Below are positions 7,939 to 16,422 of a stretch of 64,000 nucleotides of DNA, piece after piece. The notes under the pieces are model-generated. The model was given only the letters and a program-made list of their open reading frames with translations, ran no database searches and was not told where the DNA came from. Source of the DNA: Pseudomonadota bacterium (lineage in GTDB: Bacteria > Pseudomonadota > Gammaproteobacteria > Xanthomonadales > Rhodanobacteraceae). The DNA is taken from assembly GCA_021794575.1 (NCBI GenBank), contig JAJYQO010000093.1:1-64000 (forward strand), in the 5' to 3' direction. A program made the translations under genes and the position numbers. Numbering within the stretch: position 1 is the first letter of the stretch; each line of letters opens with the position of its first letter.

Positions 7939-10092
7939 ATGTGCAAACGTATGTCCATGGGGCTGCTGGGCGGCCTGCTGATGCTGGTTGGTGCGCCGCT
8001 GCAGGATGTCGCCGCCGGCGAAGCCGCGCTGCCCGCCGGCAATCCCTTCGCGGCACCCAGCGCGTTGCCGTATCAACTGCCGCCTTTCGACCGTATCGGC
8101 AACGATGATTACGCGCCGGCCTTCGCCGCCGGCATGGCGCAGCAGCGTGCGGAGATGGCCGCCATCGCCGGCAATCCGGCGCCGGCCACCTTCGACAACA
8201 CGCTGGTGGCGATGGAACGCTCGGGCCGGCTGCTGGATCGCGTCGGCCTGGTGTTCTTCAACCTCGCATCCAGCGACACCAATCCCGCGATCCAGAAGCT
8301 CGAGGAGCAGTTGGCGCCGCAACTGGCCGCGCATCGCGACGCCATCCTGCTCGATCCGAAGCTGTTCGCACGCGTCGATGCGCTGTATCGGCAGCGCGAC
8401 AAGCTCGGCCTCAACGCCGAACAGGTGCGCCTGATCGAGCGCCAGCACATCAGCTTCGTGCGCGCCGGCGCGCGCCTTTCGCCGGGACAGAAGAACCGGC
8501 TACGCAAGCTCAACGCGCGCATTGCCGGGCTGGAAACGCAGTACGAGCAGCGATTGTTGGCAGCCAGCAATGCCGGCGCGCTGGTGGTGGACGATCCTGC
8601 GCAACTGGCCGGCATGGACGCGGGCGCCATCGCCGCCGCGGCGGAAGCCGCGAAGGCGCGCGGGCTGTCCGGCAAGTACGTGATCGCGCTGCAGAACACC
8701 AGCGGCCAGCCTGCGCTGACCGACCTCACGCGCCGGGAGCTGCGCCAGCGCCTGTTGGCGGCATCTCTGCAGCGCGGTTGGCAGGCCGGCGCCACCGACG
8801 AGCGCGGGCTGATCACCGAGATCGCTCGGCTGCGCGCCGAGCGCGCGCATCTGCTGGGCTACTCCAGCCACGCCGCCTACGTGCTCGAGGATGCCACTGC
8901 CCGGACGCCGGCGGCGGTGAACGCCATGCTGGCGCAACTGGCGCCGCCCGCCGTGGCCAATGCGCGCCGCGAGGCCGCAGTCCTGCAGCGCGCCATCGAT
9001 GCCGAAGGTGGCGGCTTCAAGTTGACCGCCGCCGACTGGGCGCACTATGCCGAGAAGGTACGCACACAGCGTTACGCTTTCGACGAAAGCCAGATGCGGC
9101 CCTACTTCGAGATGCGGCACGTGCTCGAGGATGGTGTGTTCTACGCCGCCACGCGCCTGTACGGCATCACCTTCAAACGCCGCACCGACCTGCCCGTGTA
9201 CCACCCGGATGTGCAGGTCTACGAAGTATTCGATGCCGACGGCAGTCCGCTGGGCCTGTTCATGGCCGATTACTACGCCCGGCCCAGCAAGCGTGGCGGC
9301 GCGTGGATGAACAATTACGTCGACCAGTCGCACCTGCTGGGCACGCGGCCGGTGGTGGTCAACAACCTCAACGTTCCCAAGCCGCCGGCGGGGCAGCCCA
9401 CGCTGCTGAGCTTCGACGAGGTCAACACCGCGTTCCACGAGTTCGGCCACGCGCTGCACGGGCTGTTCTCCAACGTGACCTACCCGCTGTTGTCCGGTAC
9501 CAACGTGCCGCGCGATTTCGTCGAGTACCCATCGCAGGTCAACGAAATGTGGGCCACCTGGCCGGAGGTGCTGACGCATTACGCGCGCCACTACCAGACC
9601 GGTGCGCCGATGCCGCAGGCGCTGGTGGAGAAGGTGCTCGCCGCGCAGAAGTTCAACCAGGGCTACGCCACCACCGAGTACCTGGCCGCCGCGCTGCTGG
9701 ACCAGGCCTGGCACCAGATCGGCCCGGCGCAGGTACCGCAGGCCGCGCAGGCCGAGGCTTTCGAGCACGCCGCGCTGCAGCGGGCCGGGGTGGCGTTCGA
9801 TCCGGTGCCGCCGCGCTACCGCAGCACCTACTTCGCGCACATCTTCGGCGGCGGTTACGCAGCCGGCTACTACAGTTACATCTGGAGCGAGGTGCTGGAC
9901 GCCGACAGCGTGGACTGGTTCAGACGCCATGGTGGCCTGAGGCGCGAGAATGGCGATGCCTTCCGCAACAAGTTGCTCTCCAAGGGCGGCAGCGTCGACG
10001 CCATGACGCTGTTCCGCGATTTCTACGGCGCCGCGCCGGACATCAAGCCGCTGCTGGAGCGGCGCGGTCTGGTCGCAGCCAGCGATACCTGA
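7939..10092 (+). CDS. dcp: M3-family zinc metallopeptidase, Dcp-like peptidyl-dipeptidase
   Basis: A 717-residue M3 (thimet oligopeptidase) family enzyme that cleaves short peptides. The zinc site is complete: H500-E-F-G-H504 in TAFHEFGHALHG and the third ligand E529 in FVEYPSQVNEMW, 25 residues after the second His as in Dcp. A hydrophobic N-terminus (about 5-25) ending in AAG looks like a signal peptide, suggesting a periplasmic enzyme. Near-C-terminal residues IFGGGYAAGYYSYIW match the substrate-binding Tyr region. GGAG precedes the ATG. A strong intrinsic terminator follows. Oligopeptidase A (PrlC) is the cytoplasmic alternative, but the leader argues for Dcp. Confidence 0.9.
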   Translation: MCKRMSMGLLGGLLMLVGAPLQDVAAGEAALPAGNPFAAPSALPYQLPPFDRIGNDDYAPAFAAGMAQQRAEMAAIAGNPAPATFDNTLVAMERSGRLLDRVGLVFFNLASSDTNPAIQKLEEQLAPQLAAHRDAILLDPKLFARVDALYRQRDKLGLNAEQVRLIERQHISFVRAGARLSPGQKNRLRKLNARIAGLETQYEQRLLAASNAGALVVDDPAQLAGMDAGAIAAAAEAAKARGLSGKYVIALQNTSGQPALTDLTRRELRQRLLAASLQRGWQAGATDERGLITEIARLRAERAHLLGYSSHAAYVLEDATARTPAAVNAMLAQLAPPAVANARREAAVLQRAIDAEGGGFKLTAADWAHYAEKVRTQRYAFDESQMRPYFEMRHVLEDGVFYAATRLYGITFKRRTDLPVYHPDVQVYEVFDADGSPLGLFMADYYARPSKRGGAWMNNYVDQSHLLGTRPVVVNNLNVPKPPAGQPTLLSFDEVNTAFHEFGHALHGLFSNVTYPLLSGTNVPRDFVEYPSQVNEMWATWPEVLTHYARHYQTGAPMPQALVEKVLAAQKFNQGYATTEYLAAALLDQAWHQIGPAQVPQAAQAEAFEHAALQRAGVAFDPVPPRYRSTYFAHIFGGGYAAGYYSYIWSEVLDADSVDWFRRHGGLRRENGDAFRNKLLSKGGSVDAMTLFRDFYGAAPDIKPLLERRGLVAASDT

Positions 10093-10114
10093 TGCGGCGC
10101 TGACGATTGCGGGT

Positions 10115-10143
10115 AACGGGGGCCATGGATGCCCCCGTTTTTT
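10115..10143 (+). terminator. intrinsic terminator after dcp
   Basis: The 9-bp stem aacgggggc / gcccccgtt has a 7-base loop and runs directly into a T tract (tttttt in all). It lies 23 bases past the dcp stop and is the clearest rho-independent terminator in the window. Confidence 0.9.
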
Positions 10144-10173
10144 CGTGCGCTGCGCTGCGCCGCAACAGGGGGC

Positions 10174-10183
10174 TGATTACAAT
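10174..10183 (+). promoter_or_regulatory. probable -10 region for valS
   Basis: tgattacaat contains a TACAAT hexamer 35 bases before the chosen valS ATG and just after the dcp terminator. No clear -35 is seen. It is plausible because valS must be transcribed independently. Confidence 0.45.
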
Positions 10184-10218
10184 CGCGGATTCAGCCAGCG
10201 ATCACCCGGCGCGTGCCC

Positions 10219-13200
10219 ATGTCTTTGCCTACCAGTTTCGAGCCCGGTTCCATCGAGTCCAAGTGGTACGACTACTGGAAGGATCGTGGTTATTTCGCGC
10301 CCGATCCGGGGGCGCCGGGCGATACCTACTGCATCCTGCTGCCGCCGCCCAACGTCACCGGCACGCTGCACATGGGCCACGCCTTCCAGCAGACGATCAT
10401 GGACGCGCTGATCCGCCACGCGCGCATGTCCGGCCGGCGCACGCTGTGGCAGGGCGGCACCGACCACGCCGGCATCGCCACCCAGAAGATCGTCGAGAAC
10501 CAGCTGGCGGCGGAGGACAAGACGCGCCACGACCTCGGCCGTGAAGCCTTCGTCGAGCGCGTCTGGCAGTGGAAGAAACACTCCGGCTCGACCATCGGCA
10601 AGCAGATGCAGCGCCTCGGCGCCAGCGTCGACGGGTCGCGCGAGCGCTTCACCATGGACGCGGGCCTCTCGGCCGCGGTGCGCAAGGTGTTCGTCGAGTG
10701 GGCTCGCGCCGGCCTGATCTACCGCGGCAAGCGTCTGGTGCACTGGGATCCGGTGCTGCAGACGGCGGTGTCGGATCTGGAGGTCGACAATGAGGAGCGC
10801 GATGGCTTCCTGTGGTCGATCCTGTATCCGTTTTCGGATGAAACCCTGCGCGGGCCGAACGGCGAGCGCGGCCTGATCGTCGCCACCACGCGCCCGGAGA
10901 CCATGCTGGGCGACGTCGCCGTGGCGGTGCATCCCGAGGACGAGCGCTACAAGAAATTCATCGGCAAGACGCTGACGCTGCCGCTCACCGGTCGCGAGAT
11001 CCCGGTGATCGCAGACGACTACGTGGACCGCGAGTTCGGCACCGGCTGCGTGAAGATCACTCCCGCGCACGATTTCAACGACTACGCGATCGGGCAGCGC
11101 CACGGGCTACCGATGCCCAGCGTGCTGACGCTGGACGCGCGGATTGTTTCACCACAGGACGTCGCAGCCGACGATCCGGAAACGGAACCTGCGCAAGCAG
11201 GCACGTCACAGAGCGAACTGGAGCGCGTGACCAACCGGTTGTCCATGACAGTCGCAATCGGGCGGATCCCGCAGGTTTATCGGGGCCTCGACCGCTACGA
11301 AGCGCGCAAGCAGATCGTGGCCGATTTGGAAGCCCAAGGCGTGCTGCGCGAAACCAAGCCGCACAAGCTGCAGGTGCCGATCAGCCAGCGCTCGGGCGCG
11401 GTGATCGAGCCGATGCTGACCGACCAGTGGTTCGTCGATCTCACCCGCGACGTGCTGCCCGACGGCCGGCCGGGCGGGCGCAAGGCCATCACCGAACCCG
11501 CGCTCGAGGCCGTGCGCTCGGGTGCCATCAAGTTCGTGCCGGAGAACTGGAGCACCACCTACACGCAATGGCTGGAGAACATCCAGGACTGGTGCATCAG
11601 CCGCCAGCTCTGGTGGGGGCACCGCATTCCGGCGTGGTACACGCCGAGCGGCGACATCCTCGTTGGGGAGAGTCTCGAAGAAGCGATCGACTTCGAGATC
11701 GGACAACTGCAGCAGGAGATCGGACGACTCAAGGCCGGCTCGGCCATCGATAAGGCACGCGTTGCAGCGTACGAGGACAAGATCGGCAAGCTCGAATACT
11801 TCAAACAGCACCCGGACATGCTGGGGCAAGACCAGGACGTCCTCGACACCTGGTTCTCCTCCGCGCTGTGGCCGTTCTCCACACTGGGCTGGCCGAACCT
11901 GGATGGCCCGGTGAGCAACGAGCGCGGCGAAATCGTCGCCGACTGGCGCAGCGACCAGGCCTTCCTGCCCAGCGCGGTGCTGGTCACCGGCTTCGACATC
12001 ATCTTCTTCTGGGTAGCGCGCATGGTGATGGCGACCACCTATTTCGTCGGCCGCAATCCGGATGGCAGCTACACACCGGAGCGACAGGCGTTGAAAGACC
12101 GCGTGCCCTTCCGCGACGTGTACATCAACGCCATCGTGCGCGACGCCGAAGGCCAGAAGATGTCCAAGTCCAAGGGCAATACCATCGATCCACTGGACCT
12201 GATCGACGGCATCGGCCTCGAGGAACTGGTGCGGAAGTCCACCGCCAGCCTGCTGATCCCGCAGGTGCGTGCCAGGGTCGAAAAGCGCATTCGCAAGGAT
12301 TATCCCGAGGGCATCCAGGCGGTCGGCACCGACGCCCTGCGCTTCACCTTCGCCGCGCTGGCCACGCACGGACGCACCATCAACTTCGATCTCAAGCGAG
12401 CGGAAGGCTACAAGAACTTCTGCAACAAGCTGTGGAACGCCGCGCGTTTCGTGCTGATGAACACCGAGGGCTTCAGCGCCAGCGGCGAGCCGCCGCTGCG
12501 CACGGCGGCGGAGAAGTGGATCCATGTCCGCTTCTGGGAGACGATGAAGAGCGTCGCGGAAAACTTCGCCGCCTACCGCTTCGACCTGGTGGCGCAGGAT
12601 CTGTACCAGTTCGTCTGGAACGACTACTGCGACTGGTTCGTCGAGCTGGCCAAGCTGGCGCTGGGCGGCGAAGACCAGGCTGCTGCCGCTTCCACCCGGC
12701 ACACCCTGCTGGTCGTGCTGGAGGCCGCGCTGCGCGCCCTGCACCCGATCGTCCCCTTCATCACCGAGGAGATCTGGCAGGAAGTGGCACCGCGGCTGAG
12801 ACTGGATGCAGGCAGCATTCTGGCGCGGCCGTATCCGTGCGTCGACCCGCACCCCGAGCGGCTGTCGGGCGCTGCGTTGGACGACTTCCGGGCGCACACG
12901 CGCCGTTTCCCGCTTGAATCGACGCAGATCGACACGCTGATCATTGCCGTCAACGAAGTGCGCAGCCTGCGCAGCCAGTTGGGTGTGTCGCCGGCGCGGC
13001 AGCTGCCGTTGCTGATCGAAGGACAGTTCGACGACGCAGGGCTGTTCGACAGCATCGCGCCCATGCTGCGAGCGCTGTGCCGCGTCGAGCGCATCGAGTA
13101 CTTGCCCGCGGGGACGACACCGCCGGCTTCGGCAGCCAAGCCGCTGTTCGGCGCGGTGGTACACATTCCGCTGGCCGGCCTGATCGACCTCGACGCCGAG

Positions 13201-13386
13201 CGCGCGCGCGTCGCCAAGGAGTTGAAACGGGTGGAAACTGAAATCGCCAAATGCCAGGCCAAGCTGGGCAGCGCGACCTTTGTCGCCAACGCGCCGGCGG
13301 CGGTGGTCGAACAGGAGCGCCAACGCCTGGCCGACTGGGGCCTGCAACTGACGACCCTACGCGAGCACGCTGCGCGCCTCGGCTGA
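10219..13386 (+). CDS. valS: valyl-tRNA synthetase, with two internal insertions
   Basis: Class I synthetase charging tRNA-Val, with editing activity against threonine. The HIGH box is HMGH (from residue 51) and the KMSKS box is intact (KMSKS from residue 647). The anticodon-binding domain and C-terminal coiled-coil arm (AERARVAKELKRVETEIAK) are present. At about 1055 residues it is roughly 100 longer than E. coli ValRS. The excess lies mainly in two stretches: about 46 residues after VLTLDARI (11143-11280) and a charged, coiled-coil-like stretch of about 44 residues after EEAIDFEI (11695-11826). The start could be the GTG at 10213 or the ATG at 10219; the latter is preferred. It lies between a terminator and convergent rimI. 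Confidence 0.96.
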   Translation: MSLPTSFEPGSIESKWYDYWKDRGYFAPDPGAPGDTYCILLPPPNVTGTLHMGHAFQQTIMDALIRHARMSGRRTLWQGGTDHAGIATQKIVENQLAAEDKTRHDLGREAFVERVWQWKKHSGSTIGKQMQRLGASVDGSRERFTMDAGLSAAVRKVFVEWARAGLIYRGKRLVHWDPVLQTAVSDLEVDNEERDGFLWSILYPFSDETLRGPNGERGLIVATTRPETMLGDVAVAVHPEDERYKKFIGKTLTLPLTGREIPVIADDYVDREFGTGCVKITPAHDFNDYAIGQRHGLPMPSVLTLDARIVSPQDVAADDPETEPAQAGTSQSELERVTNRLSMTVAIGRIPQVYRGLDRYEARKQIVADLEAQGVLRETKPHKLQVPISQRSGAVIEPMLTDQWFVDLTRDVLPDGRPGGRKAITEPALEAVRSGAIKFVPENWSTTYTQWLENIQDWCISRQLWWGHRIPAWYTPSGDILVGESLEEAIDFEIGQLQQEIGRLKAGSAIDKARVAAYEDKIGKLEYFKQHPDMLGQDQDVLDTWFSSALWPFSTLGWPNLDGPVSNERGEIVADWRSDQAFLPSAVLVTGFDIIFFWVARMVMATTYFVGRNPDGSYTPERQALKDRVPFRDVYINAIVRDAEGQKMSKSKGNTIDPLDLIDGIGLEELVRKSTASLLIPQVRARVEKRIRKDYPEGIQAVGTDALRFTFAALATHGRTINFDLKRAEGYKNFCNKLWNAARFVLMNTEGFSASGEPPLRTAAEKWIHVRFWETMKSVAENFAAYRFDLVAQDLYQFVWNDYCDWFVELAKLALGGEDQAAAASTRHTLLVVLEAALRALHPIVPFITEEIWQEVAPRLRLDAGSILARPYPCVDPHPERLSGAALDDFRAHTRRFPLESTQIDTLIIAVNEVRSLRSQLGVSPARQLPLLIEGQFDDAGLFDSIAPMLRALCRVERIEYLPAGTTPPASAAKPLFGAVVHIPLAGLIDLDAERARVAKELKRVETEIAKCQAKLGSATFVANAPAAVVEQERQRLADWGLQLTTLREHAARLG

Positions 13387-13408
13387 TCCCGTCGCGCGAC
13401 GTCCGAGT

Positions 13409-13906
13409 TTACGCGACCGGTGGTGGCGAGTCCTCGGGCGGCAGCAATTCGAGCGCCATCACGATGGCGTCCTCGCGATTTTTGCGCGCGGGGTAATAGC
13501 CGCGGCGGCGGCCGATCTCGTTGAAGCCGGCGTGTTCGTACAGCGCGATGGCGTGCCGATTGCTGGGGCGCACCTCCAGGAACACGCGCTGCACTTCATG
13601 CCACCGGGCCAGGTCGAGCATGCGCTTGAGCAGACGCTGACCATAGCCCTGACCTTGTTCGGAAGGCGCCACGCACAAGTTCAGCAAATGCGCCTCCTGC
13701 GCGGCGACCGACAAGATGCCGTAGCCGATGATGCGTGCGCCGCTGGCCAGCACCCAGGCGTTGTAGCCCGCGCTGAGGCAGTCGCGCAGGATGCCCCGCG
13801 TCCACGGAAACTCGTACGAGGCCATCTCGATTTCGGCCACTTGCGCAAGGTCGTCGGCGCGCATCGGACGCAGGATGGCCGGAAGCGCCTGCGGCAACGC
13901 AGCCAT
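13409..13906 (-). CDS. rimI: ribosomal protein alanine N-acetyltransferase RimI
   Basis: A 165-residue GNAT acetyltransferase that modifies the N-terminal alanine of ribosomal protein S18. It has the RimI signature EIEMASYEFPWTRGILRDCLSAGY region, the acetyl-CoA loop EQGQGYGQRLL (Q/R-x-x-G-x-G/A), and VFLEVRPSN..A..LYEHAGF. The ATG overlaps the stop of the upstream HolD-like gene (ATGA), as in the E. coli holD-rimI pair. A short proline-rich tail (PPEDSPPPVA) follows the domain. It converges on valS with a 22-base gap. Confidence 0.93.
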   Translation of the reverse strand: MAALPQALPAILRPMRADDLAQVAEIEMASYEFPWTRGILRDCLSAGYNAWVLASGARIIGYGILSVAAQEAHLLNLCVAPSEQGQGYGQRLLKRMLDLARWHEVQRVFLEVRPSNRHAIALYEHAGFNEIGRRRGYYPARKNREDAIVMALELLPPEDSPPPVA

Positions 13907-14439
13907 CACACCGCCTCCGTGTGGTGCGCGCGCAGGGTTTTCAGAGCGTGCCACAGACCGCGCTTGCGCGCGGGCTGCGCCAACATTTCGGCGGGCGTGT
14001 CGCTGCAGGCGATACAGGCGCGCGATTGCACGTCCAGCGGCAGGCGCCTGCCCAGCGCATCCAGCGTGTCGGCGCCGAGAGCGAGGTAGGCCGCGGCCGC
14101 GGGCAGCGTTTCGACGTGCGCGTCGAGCTCCACGCAAGGCGCGCGCTGCAAGGCGGGCGACAGGCACATCAGCGCCGCACGCAGCAGCGCCTGCTGGCGC
14201 GCATCGGCCGCGGCGCCCGCGGGCAGCAGCACGATCAAGGGCAGCACGCACCGTGCGGGCGCGGCGCTCGCCGCTGAGGCGGCAGGTGCCGGTGCAGCGG
14301 GCGCGACAGCGATCGGTGCAGCCGGCGTGGCCGGCGTGTCGGAGGCGGCCGGCGGCGCGCGGCGCAGTGCCAACGGCTGCACGCCGAGCGCGCGCAACAG
14401 GCGCAGATGCTCGGCGGTGGGCAATACAGCGGCGTTCAT
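13906..14439 (-). CDS. hypothetical protein, possible DNA polymerase III psi subunit (HolD-like)
   Basis: A 177-residue protein that I could not assign with certainty. The N-terminus LRLLRALGVQPLALRR resembles the psi N-terminal LQQLGITQWSLRR pattern. An Ala/Pro-rich linker (about 30-60) follows, then a compact domain with CVLPLIVLLPAG, an alpha/beta pattern, and a C-terminal MLAQPARKRGLWHALKTL that recalls the psi P-x-x-K/R-x-x-L-W helix. Position supports the idea: in E. coli holD immediately precedes and overlaps rimI, and here the gene overlaps rimI by ATGA. Its own ATG overlaps the pssA stop. If it is psi, it would link the clamp loader to SSB. The assignment is inference. Confidence 0.5.
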   Translation of the reverse strand: MNAAVLPTAEHLRLLRALGVQPLALRRAPPAASDTPATPAAPIAVAPAAPAPAASAASAAPARCVLPLIVLLPAGAAADARQQALLRAALMCLSPALQRAPCVELDAHVETLPAAAAYLALGADTLDALGRRLPLDVQSRACIACSDTPAEMLAQPARKRGLWHALKTLRAHHTEAV

Positions 14440-15218
14440 GATCCGCCGCGTCCACGCCGGCGCTGGCGCTGCCGCGCGGCCAGGCCCAGCAGCGTCAGCA
14501 CCGGACCGGAGAGCACGTACAGCAGGATCACGCCGAAAGCCACGCGCGGCGGATCGATGGTCAGCGCCACCAACACCAGCACCACCACGAACAGCGCCAT
14601 GAATGGTACGCGGTCGCCTGCGGGCCATGCCTTGAAGCTGAAATAGCGGAAGCGGCTGACCATCAGCAGCGCGGCGGCGGCGGTCACGAACGGCGTGACG
14701 AATACCAGCGTGCGCCCGTTCCAGCCCAGGCTTTGTGCCGCCCACAGATAAACCATGGTGAAGCCGGCAGCGGCCGGACTGGCCAGGCCCTGGAAATAGC
14801 GCTTGTCGGCCATGCCGACCTGGGTATTGAAGCGCGCCAGGCGCAATGCCGCGCAGGCGGCGTAGAGGAACGCCGCCGTCCAGCCGATGCGGCCCCAGAT
14901 CGGCCCGTACGCGGACAACTTGGACAGCGACCACGCATACAGGATCAGGCTGGGCGCCAGGCCAAAGCTGACCAGATCGGACAGCGAGTCGTATTGCACG
15001 CCGAAGTCGCTCTGCGTGCCGGTCAGCCGCGCGACGCGTCCGTCCAGTCCGTCGAGCACGGCGGCCACGAACACCGCCAGTACCGCATCGCCGAAGCGTC
15101 CGCCCATGGCCGAGATGATCGCGAAAAACCCCGCGAACAGCGCGCCCGTGGTGAACAGATTGGGCAGCAGGTAAATGCCGCGGCGTGGTCGCCGCAAGTC
15201 AGGAGGCACTTCACTCAT
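14436..15218 (-). CDS. pssA: CDP-diacylglycerol--serine O-phosphatidyltransferase
   Basis: A 260-residue integral membrane CDP-alcohol phosphatidyltransferase making phosphatidylserine. The class motif runs from D56: DGLDGRVAR...GVQYDSLSD, with the spaced aspartates intact. The N-terminus (RRGIYLLPNLFT) is typical of the PssA family, and about eight hydrophobic segments follow. It heads the pssA / HolD-like / rimI run with ATGA overlaps. A TAAACT box ends only 6 nt before the ATG, so the transcript may be almost leaderless. Confidence 0.93.
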   Translation of the reverse strand: MSEVPPDLRRPRRGIYLLPNLFTTGALFAGFFAIISAMGGRFGDAVLAVFVAAVLDGLDGRVARLTGTQSDFGVQYDSLSDLVSFGLAPSLILYAWSLSKLSAYGPIWGRIGWTAAFLYAACAALRLARFNTQVGMADKRYFQGLASPAAAGFTMVYLWAAQSLGWNGRTLVFVTPFVTAAAALLMVSRFRYFSFKAWPAGDRVPFMALFVVVLVLVALTIDPPRVAFGVILLYVLSGPVLTLLGLAARQRQRRRGRGGS

Positions 15219-15224
15219 GCGGGC

Positions 15225-15230
15225 AGTTTA
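15225..15230 (-). promoter_or_regulatory. -10-like box very close to the pssA start
   Basis: On the minus strand TAAACT is followed by gcccgc and the pssA ATG. With a normal 6-7 nt from the -10 to the transcription start, the mRNA would begin at or next to the ATG. The same arrangement occurs at uvrB. Confidence 0.45.
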
Positions 15231-15344
15231 AACCAGGGTTGGCGGTACCTTGCGCTGCCGCCGGTGAGGGCGCCCGGCATGCTGCGCGAACGCCATCACG
15301 CTCCCGCCGGTGCTGGCGGCGCGCGCCGCGGGGGCTCTGCTAGA

Positions 15345-15358
15345 GTGACCGCGGTCAC
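15345..15358. promoter_or_regulatory. perfect 14-bp palindrome before the DUF4124 gene
   Basis: gtgaccgcggtcac is a perfect inverted repeat lying 18 bases before the ATG at 15377. It is preceded by tgctagagt, which can be read as an extended -10 (TG-N-TAGAGT). Position and symmetry fit an operator at or just after the transcription start. The regulator is unknown. Confidence 0.45.
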
Positions 15359-15376
15359 CTCAGGGGAGGCATCCCG

Positions 15377-15820
15377 ATGCGTCGCATACTCCTGTTCGCC
15401 ATGGCGTTGCTGCTGGCGCCGCTGGCCTCGGCCCAGGTTTACAGATGGGTGGACGGCAATGGCACGGTGCATTTTTCACAGACGCCGCCTCCCGCCGGCG
15501 TCAAGTACCAGATCATGCACCTGTCCAGCGACACCGGCACGACGGCAGGCGTCGCGCCCGCGCCGGCCGGCAGCGGCAGCAATGGCACCGGCGCGCCCGC
15601 GCAGCGGCCGCCCATGACCAATACGCCGGCCAACCGCACCGAGCTGTGCAAGCAGTTGCAGCAGAACCTGACGCTGTTGAACGGCTCCGAGGCTTTGAAC
15701 GTGGCCGGGCCGGACGGCAAGCCGAAGGCGCTGGACGGGAAGGCACGCGAAGTGCAAAAGGCCACCACGCAGGCACAGATCAAGCAGTACTGCTCGGCAT
15801 CCGCGACGCAGGCGCAGTAG
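15377..15820 (+). CDS. DUF4124-domain exported protein
   Basis: A 147-residue exported protein of unknown function. A signal peptide (1-19, ending PLASA) is followed by the DUF4124 motif QVYRWVDGNGTVHFSQTPPP, a small fold common in gammaproteobacterial envelope proteins. A Gly/Ala/Pro/Ser/Thr-rich linker (about 55-80) follows, then a helical C-terminus with two cysteines (LCKQLQQN and QYCS) that could form a disulphide in the periplasm. A GGGGAGG Shine-Dalgarno stands before the ATG. It is monocistronic and converges on the thioredoxin gene. Confidence 0.85.
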   Translation: MRRILLFAMALLLAPLASAQVYRWVDGNGTVHFSQTPPPAGVKYQIMHLSSDTGTTAGVAPAPAGSGSNGTGAPAQRPPMTNTPANRTELCKQLQQNLTLLNGSEALNVAGPDGKPKALDGKAREVQKATTQAQIKQYCSASATQAQ

Positions 15821-15832
15821 TAGGCCCGCCGC

Positions 15833-16279
15833 TCAGGCGGGCACGCCCTGCTGACGCAGCCAGGCGCTGAACTGTGCCAGCGACATCGCGCCGGACATCC
15901 GCGTCAGCTCGCGGCCGTTGCGGTAGACGATCGATGTGGGGATGCTGCGGATGCCAAGCATCGCCGCGGTGGCCGGATTGTGGTCGGTATCCAGCTTGGC
16001 GAAGCGCACGTGCGGCTCGAATTGAGCCGCCGCCTGCTCGAATACCGGCGCGAAGCTGCGGCACGGCGCGCACCACGCCGCCCAGCAATCGATCACCACG
16101 GGCACTTGGGTTCGTCCAGCCAGCGTGCTGAAGTTGGCGTCGGTCAGCGTCGCCGGATGGCCGTCAAACAGGGCCTTGCCGCAACGCCCGCAACGTGGAT
16201 GCTGGTCGAGGCGCGCGGCCGGCACGCGATTGACACCCAGGCAGTGCGGACAGGCGATTTCCAGGATGTCGTTGGACAT
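15833..16279 (-). CDS. trxC: thioredoxin 2 (TrxC-type, zinc-binding N-terminus)
   Basis: A 148-residue cytoplasmic disulphide reductase. The N-terminal zinc module has CPHC (10-13) and CGRC (30-33), characteristic of thioredoxin 2, followed by a thioredoxin domain with the redox site WCAPC (C70, C73) and the cis-proline segment SIPTSIVYRNG. Its length fits E. coli TrxC (139). TrxC is commonly induced by oxidative stress; no OxyR site was identified here. It is divergent from the YbaY-like lipoprotein gene. Confidence 0.92.
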   Translation of the reverse strand: MSNDILEIACPHCLGVNRVPAARLDQHPRCGRCGKALFDGHPATLTDANFSTLAGRTQVPVVIDCWAAWCAPCRSFAPVFEQAAAQFEPHVRFAKLDTDHNPATAAMLGIRSIPTSIVYRNGRELTRMSGAMSLAQFSAWLRQQGVPA

Positions 16280-16422
16280 GTCGGTTTCCTTGGGCGGCGC
16301 GTCGGCCGAGGCGGCGCGGGGTGCTCCCAACCAGATGGTGGCGGCGGCCGGCGAGTCAAGCGCCCGCTGGGCGCGGCAGCGTGGGCTTTGCAAGCGTTCG
16401 CCGTCGGTTTATCGTGCCCGGC

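Noticed and set aside
11206-13347. 713-codon minus-strand ORF opposite valS
   Set aside because: Antisense shadow of a certain synthetase gene; no motifs.
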